From Brachycybe producta (lineage: Eukaryota; Arthropoda; Diplopoda; Playtdesmida; Andrognathidae), in NCBI GenBank assembly GCA_036925085.1, contig JAUPFP010000018.1:2985885-3049884 (forward strand): DNA of 64,000 nucleotides. Direction: 5' to 3'. Under the pieces are notes generated by a model. It was not told the DNA's origin, made no database searches, and saw nothing but the letters and a program-made list of their open reading frames with translations. The translations under genes and the position numbers were made by a program. The number at the start of each line of letters is the position of its first letter. The stretch's first letter is position 1. This document shows positions 59,387 through 64,000 of this stretch, piece by piece.

Positions 59387-60207
59387 CTTTGGCGTTATCT
59401 TCGGATCAGTATCACCGATGGGTTCGAAACAGATCTCGGACGACTCGATCGGAGGATGGTTCGAGTCGTCGTTACTCGGACGTCGCATTGGTCGGTGCCG
59501 CTTCCGTCTCGAAAGAGGCGATGCACGGCCTTCATCGTTAGATTGTGGAGAGGCAGCGTTCTGTCTTTGTTGTTGTAGCTGCGTTGCCATATCTTCGGCG
59601 ATCGAAGTCGCCGTTCCAACTCCACCACTAACGTCCATATCGTCTCCTCCTTCACCACAACTACCACCACCACCACCTCCTCCTCCTGTTTCTCCTCCTC
59701 CTCCGCCGTTCTCACCCGATCCGTGATTCGAGTGCGAATGAATACTCGGAGGAACGGCTCCAGACGACACTTCCGCTAATCCCTTCACCTTGAGTGCCTC
59801 GGCCGTCTTGAGGAGAGTGGACAGTTGGTCTTGCGACACATTTATCTCTCCTTTGTACATGAAATCAACGATCGATCTGAGTTCCGTGTACTTTATGTCC
59901 TTTAGAATGACGATCGGATGTTTGCACGGATTCTCCTTAAAGAGAGACTGGAAGTAGGGAGAACAGGCAGAAAGGACCACCTTATGGGCCTTCATACTGA
60001 GCCCCTCGCACGCCAATGTCACGTCCACAAAGTCTTCACTCTGAAGAAGTTGGTCGAAAACGTTCAACATGTTCGTCTGGTGGTTGTTCCACCGAAGGCA
60101 AAACTGTTGACTTCCCATCTTGGTTTTTTTAGCACCCCTTTTTTCACCTCTTATAAATATAGACTCTTGTTTTCACTCTTGTTCAAATGCTATTATGCTC
60201 GACCCGC
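59387..60207 (-). CDS. mod(mdg4)-like: Common 5' coding exon with BTB domain, mod(mdg4)/lola-type
   Basis: The coding part is 60118 down to 59387 (244 residues); 60119-60207 is 5' UTR after a strong acceptor (T-run then CCCAG at 60212-60208). Residues about 5-116 form a BTB/POZ dimerisation domain of the arthropod ttk group: FCLRWNNHQ at the start, VDVTLACEG, KAHKVVLSACSPYF, and a closing LLKTAEALKVKGLAEV. Next come a glycine-rich linker (about 134-155), a Q-rich patch (180-185) and a basic nuclear-localisation-like stretch RRKRHRPMRR (204-213). The exon ends in phase 0 at AAG with donor GT at 59386-59385; the open frame continues into poorly coding intron and should not be read through. Family members are nuclear chromatin or transcription factors that dimerise through BTB and gain specificity from alternative 3' exons. 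The BTB alone is as close to lola and broad as to mod(mdg4); the FLYWCH exons downstream decide for mod(mdg4)-like. Confidence 0.88.
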
Positions 60208-60439
60208 CTGGGAAAAAAAAACCAACAAAAACAAGAAACAAAGACATTAATAGTTTTTAACATCTGGTCAAAATAATACCTTTAAAAGTTTATTTTGACG
60301 TCTATAACATGCAAAATGTTATTAAAATACTAATAAATGCTTTCATTTTTGCTCAAAAGATTTAAAGCCGGCAAAATAAACGTCAAAAATGGGTGGAACT
60401 ACTTTTTATTTTCTCTATCTTTTTATTAGAAGAGCCGAG

Positions 60440-60475
60440 CGCGTCCATCCGCCATTTTGGCTTACTCCATAGGAG
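60440..60475 (-). promoter_or_regulatory. Possible 5' region of the BTB gene: YY1/Pho-like motif
   Basis: On the minus strand GCCAAAATGGCGGATGG stands about 240 bp above the 5' UTR acceptor. This resembles the YY1/Pleiohomeotic core (GCCAT / AAAATGGCGG) often found near start sites of broadly expressed genes. A second such motif in plus orientation (AAGATGGCGCCGCC) lies at 60834-60847. A non-coding first exon must lie upstream of 60207, because that exon begins at an acceptor; where it lies is not settled. Confidence 0.3.
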
Positions 60476-61500
60476 GCTATGATCTTAACGGACATTCACC
60501 CGTAAGACCAACAAAAAAAAACACATCCAAACCCATTTTAATAGCCCTTTTTAAGCGTCACGTTCATTTTTAATAAAAAGAATGATAAGATATTCATCGT
60601 TTAAGTTCGTTTTTACGTCTACATACTTACAAAAATGAATGGAAATGCTCGTTTTTTTAATCCAGCGAAGAATAAACTCACATCCAAGATGACAGCAAAA
60701 CCGACTGACCGACTAATTAGTCTTCCTACGCGATGGTGAAACGGCGCGGAATAACAAAGACAGTAATAATAAAAAAGGGAGGTGATGCGGACAAGCCAAT
60801 ATAATAATAAAAAAAAATTAATAATTGTTTTAAGATGGCGCCGCCAATGAAATACGTTATACATGTAATAAATATTAATGTATAAAATGGCGTTTATTAC
60901 ATTATTTATTAAAAATTGTCATTGCTTCTTTATAGTCCATTGATGAAGTTTTCGTAGAAAACGAAATGTTTTCATAATTCCGCCATTTTTTTCAAAATCG
61001 CCTCTTCCAAGGCGCCCCGGCAAACAAAAAATCAAAATTCTTTCAGTTAGATCCTTAGCCTTCTTCTATAAGACTATATAAAGGCCTAGAGGAAGGCTAG
61101 GGCTAGATATATAGATAGATATACAGTATATAACGAATACATTTGGTGTAATTGTCCATTACACGAAACGTATGTCCATTTCGTGAAATGCATATACGGG
61201 GCGACCTGCTGGAAAACGCGAAATGGACACATTTCGTGTAATGGAGAATTACACCAAATGGATGTGATATATTGACAATTATATTATTGATATATGTAGG
61301 CCTATAATTTGCAGTGAAGCCCATCCTAGGACGGTTGATGTTTAATCTTAGACTATTTATTACTTTACAATTTAAAAAAATATAAAAATAACATATAAAA
61401 AACATATTTATGTGAATGGCATACTTTAAAAAAAATTTATGTATATTATTGCTTACCAAACACTATTTGTTTTTAATAATAATACAGCGTATAAATACGT
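60476..61500. other. Upstream region of the BTB gene
   Basis: No open frame with family resemblance. 61130-61265 is a palindrome with ATTTGGTGTAATTGTCCATT and inverse. First non-coding exon(s) and the promoter are expected here or beyond, but cannot be pinned. Confidence 0.4.
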
Positions 61501-61519
61501 AAAAATAATTTCTAAAAAC

Positions 61520-62150
61520 CAGAAAAAATTAGCACGTGCGCCAATGTGTTGGCTTCACTGTGGTTTAATTGTGGTTTTTAACCTCCATTGCTCTTTAGAG
61601 CAATGGAGGTATATAGGATCATGCAAGAAAAGGGGCAAAAAAAGATGTCTGTATGTCTGTGTGTGTGTGTGTGTCCAGAACCCCGATTTTGTGCATACAC
61701 ATGCGTGCACGTGTACAAGTGCATACACATGTAACAATGAAAAAAAGTTGGTTATTTGATATATGAAAGCATATATTAAAGCAATGGAGGTCTATAGGGT
61801 TCCTTGAATCCCATGTTTAAATTATGTTTACGTATTTTTACGAGCATTTTAATGGATGTTTTTTTTTTTACTTACAAGCGCATACTCAATGGAGTTTAAC
61901 ATAAGAGTTAGAAATTGGCGATTTTGAAATAGTTTTTAAAAATAGAACCGCACTTACCAATTTTTTTGTCATTCTATCAATCGATCAGCATATATTTAAG
62001 GTGGACATTGCACTTTGAAAACTTAATATTGGACAACTTTAAATATAAAAATTAAACATATTGCCGCGCAACTGTGTATTTTAAAAATTAACATTTTTTC
62101 TTTAACATTGGGTCTATGGGATCAACAGAAAAACGATTCTTGCGCTCTTT
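61520..62150. repeat. Copy of inverted repeat N with an inserted segment
   Basis: The centre word GCACGTGCGCCAATGTGTTG (61530) and right arm (61830-62150, AGAACCGCACTTACCAATTT) are separated by a block with ACCTCCATTGCTC and AGGATCATGCAAGAAAAGGG. That block recurs near 41640 and 53540. Confidence 0.62.
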
Positions 62151-62740
62151 ATGGAGCCCTGTTGAGGACACGGATGCTAAGTCGTCCGGACGAGATAAAA
62201 AATATTTTATGTCCTCAACAGGGCTCTGTAGATGGGTAACGAAAGTGCAAAAAAAATACTTACAATGAGTCCCCTGTGAGGCAAGTAGTGTCTATCGGTG
62301 CGTGCCGCCAGCCTATGGAGTCGCCATTTGTGGACAGGTACGAAGTGCCTGGGCTACTAAATTTACATTGACAGCTCTGATAAAATTTACATTTTTCACA
62401 TTAACTTTTTTCAGGAGCAACAAAAAAAAATACAAAATGTTTTAGAAACTAGAATAGTAGGAGATAATTTTTTAAAACAAGCTTCATGACGATAGTTTGA
62501 ATAATAATTTTTTTATGATCGTTTCAAATCACTAACGTCATAGACCTCACAGTACCCCATGGAATCTAAACTGGCAAAAGTGACAATGTGCAATTCGCAA
62601 ATAGAACGCGGATGATACCAACAAAAAAAAAGCCTAACAAATATTTCCACTCAGCGACATGAAAACTACACCACGTTCATCCCTAGAATGTGTCTATTAT
62701 TTCCAGTCTGATCACATTTTGTTGTATTTTAACTAGAGAT

Positions 62741-63118
62741 GTGATGAATCCTAAATTTTCTCAATCCGAATCCGAATCCTAAAAGGTTCTCGAATCCCTC
62801 GAATCCTTCGAAATAATATTAAATATTAAATTATTAATAATAAAAAAAAACAAGTGTGGCTTCACTAAGGGTCACCACACAAGGTGATTACTACATTGGT
62901 AATCCGGGTACCACCGAAATTGTAACAATCGCCTTTTTTGTAAGTGAACCCTTCTATTAGACGTCGATGGAGTTTAAAACTAATTTTAACTAAATTTTTA
63001 ACAGTTTTTTTAGGTTAGGATTTCGAAAGACGAAAAAAAGCGGCGAAGATTCGAGTTTTCGAATCTCAAATATTTTTCAAGATTCGCGAGATTCGAGGAT
63101 TCGAATGTTCCATCCCTC
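62741..63118. mobile_element. TTCGAATC inverted-repeat element M, copy 4
   Basis: Starts GATGTGATGAATCC and ends CGAATGTTCCATCCC. Same centre as the other copies. Confidence 0.66.
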
Positions 63119-63210
63119 GTTTTAACCCATTCTTAAGTTATTCGAATTTTTACGACAAAACACCTAAAGATGGGATATGCTAGAGATAGGGAAGCAAGGA
63201 TAAAGAAGCC

Positions 63211-63561
63211 TTAAGGGGCAGCCACACTATGCCGATCGGCATTATGTATGTTCGGCATTGTGGAATAAATAGGAGGAGACACTTTAGTCGGCACTGCCGA
63301 CAGGCCGATCGGCTTAACGAATCGAAACCGAACGATAACATAAACGGATCCCGAGCCTAATTGCGTAGTGGGCCGTTACACCATACCCCTGCGGTGCGGC
63401 GCAGCTTGGTGTCCAGTCGTGGTCGCAAGTTACAATTTCAGTCACTCGCACACAATATTTCTCACTCACTGACCACCCAGTAGTGTGGACGTCAAACCGA
63501 TCGGTTTTGGAGAGCGGCAATGCCGATTTAAGCTGATCGGAATAGTGTGGATCCACCTTTA
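63211..63561. mobile_element. Inverted-repeat element J
   Basis: The tips GGCAGCCACACTATGCCGAT and GATCGGAATAGTGTGGATCC pair. The word GCCGATCGGC is scattered inside. Confidence 0.68.
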
Positions 63562-63854
63562 GAATGGGCGATGACGTAGCAGTCATCAATCAGTCACATG
63601 GAGCACTCAGGAAAAAAAAAACAATTTTTTTATTGCAGCGATGAGCAAAACACGAAATGGCGTTTGCTCATCTTAAGACCAATCAGACACATAAGATATG
63701 TAATCATTTAACTGATGGGCAAACTGTTAAGAGCTAAAAACAGTGCAATATATAATTAGCAACTATTCCTAAAGCTGTAAATACACGGTCAATTTTGGCG
63801 AAGTCAATGTCACGGTAATGTATACGTATGTTACTGTAAATCTGTAGAATCAGT

Positions 63855-63990
63855 CAATCTGCAGATTGCCTAGGTAATCTGCAAAACCACCAAACTGCTA
63901 GTGAATCTGCAAAATTCAAATACATTTTAGGTGTTGTAGTTTGCAGATTCATTAGCAGGTTCGTTGTTTTGCAGATAGGCAGATAGGTGC
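63855..63990. mobile_element. AATCTGCAAAACCA palindromic element
   Basis: GTGAATCTGCAAAATTCAA and its inverse form a hairpin. A sister copy is at 53140-53232 (TTGCTAGTGAATCTGCAAAA and inverse). Confidence 0.65.
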
Positions 63991-64000
63991 AGCAGTACGA

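Overview
This is an animal nuclear genome window from an arthropod. It is AT-rich and intron-rich, and it is packed with short palindromic DNA transposons, Helitron-like elements, LINE 3' ends and a tRNA-derived SINE. The arthropod call rests on a BTB domain of the insect/crustacean 'ttk' type (starting FCLRWNNHQ, with KAHKVVLSACSPYF). The exact group (crustacean, chelicerate or other) cannot be decided from the sequence.

Only one gene can be supported: a large complex locus on the minus strand, at least 40 kb long (about 60.2 kb down to 20.25 kb). Its 5' part is a BTB exon (coding 59387-60118) and a 78-nt middle exon (59205-59282). Downstream on the same strand lie eight candidate terminal exons. 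Each opens at a plausible AG acceptor in phase 0, runs to its own stop codon and lacks a conserved start. Both common-exon donors are also phase 0, so any terminal exon can join in frame. In order from the BTB exon they are: one CENP-B/Psq-type helix-turn-helix exon (56.4-56.6 kb), an HHCC zinc-finger exon (45.2-45.7), two FLYWCH exons (41.8-42.2 and 40.4-40.8), an HHCC exon (33.7-34.1), a FLYWCH exon (32.5-33.0), and two HHCC exons (26.4-26.7 and 20.3-20.7). BTB plus alternative FLYWCH ends is the architecture of Drosophila mod(mdg4). The HHCC exons match the H2C2 zinc-binding domain of LTR-retroelement integrases (HX4HX28CX2C in all four). To my knowledge this is not part of the described mod(mdg4) repertoire, and it is the most interesting signal here.

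The remaining sequence, including 0-20 kb, the introns and the region upstream of 60.2 kb, is dominated by repeats. The commonest is a roughly 200-bp palindromic MITE with tips ACAGGCAATTAG and 9-bp target duplications, suggesting a MULE type. Its copies carry CCAAT, GC-box and TGACGTCA motifs. Five Helitron-like elements end in a hairpin plus CTAG; for two of them an empty site can be read from an uninterrupted copy of the same host MITE. About a dozen other inverted-repeat families are present, many with a CACACTA-like word near their tips. LINE reverse-transcriptase fragments are decayed. No rRNA, genuine tRNA gene or CRISPR array was seen.

Most coordinates of repeats are read by eye and are good to roughly 5-20 bases unless an exact target duplication or motif is stated.
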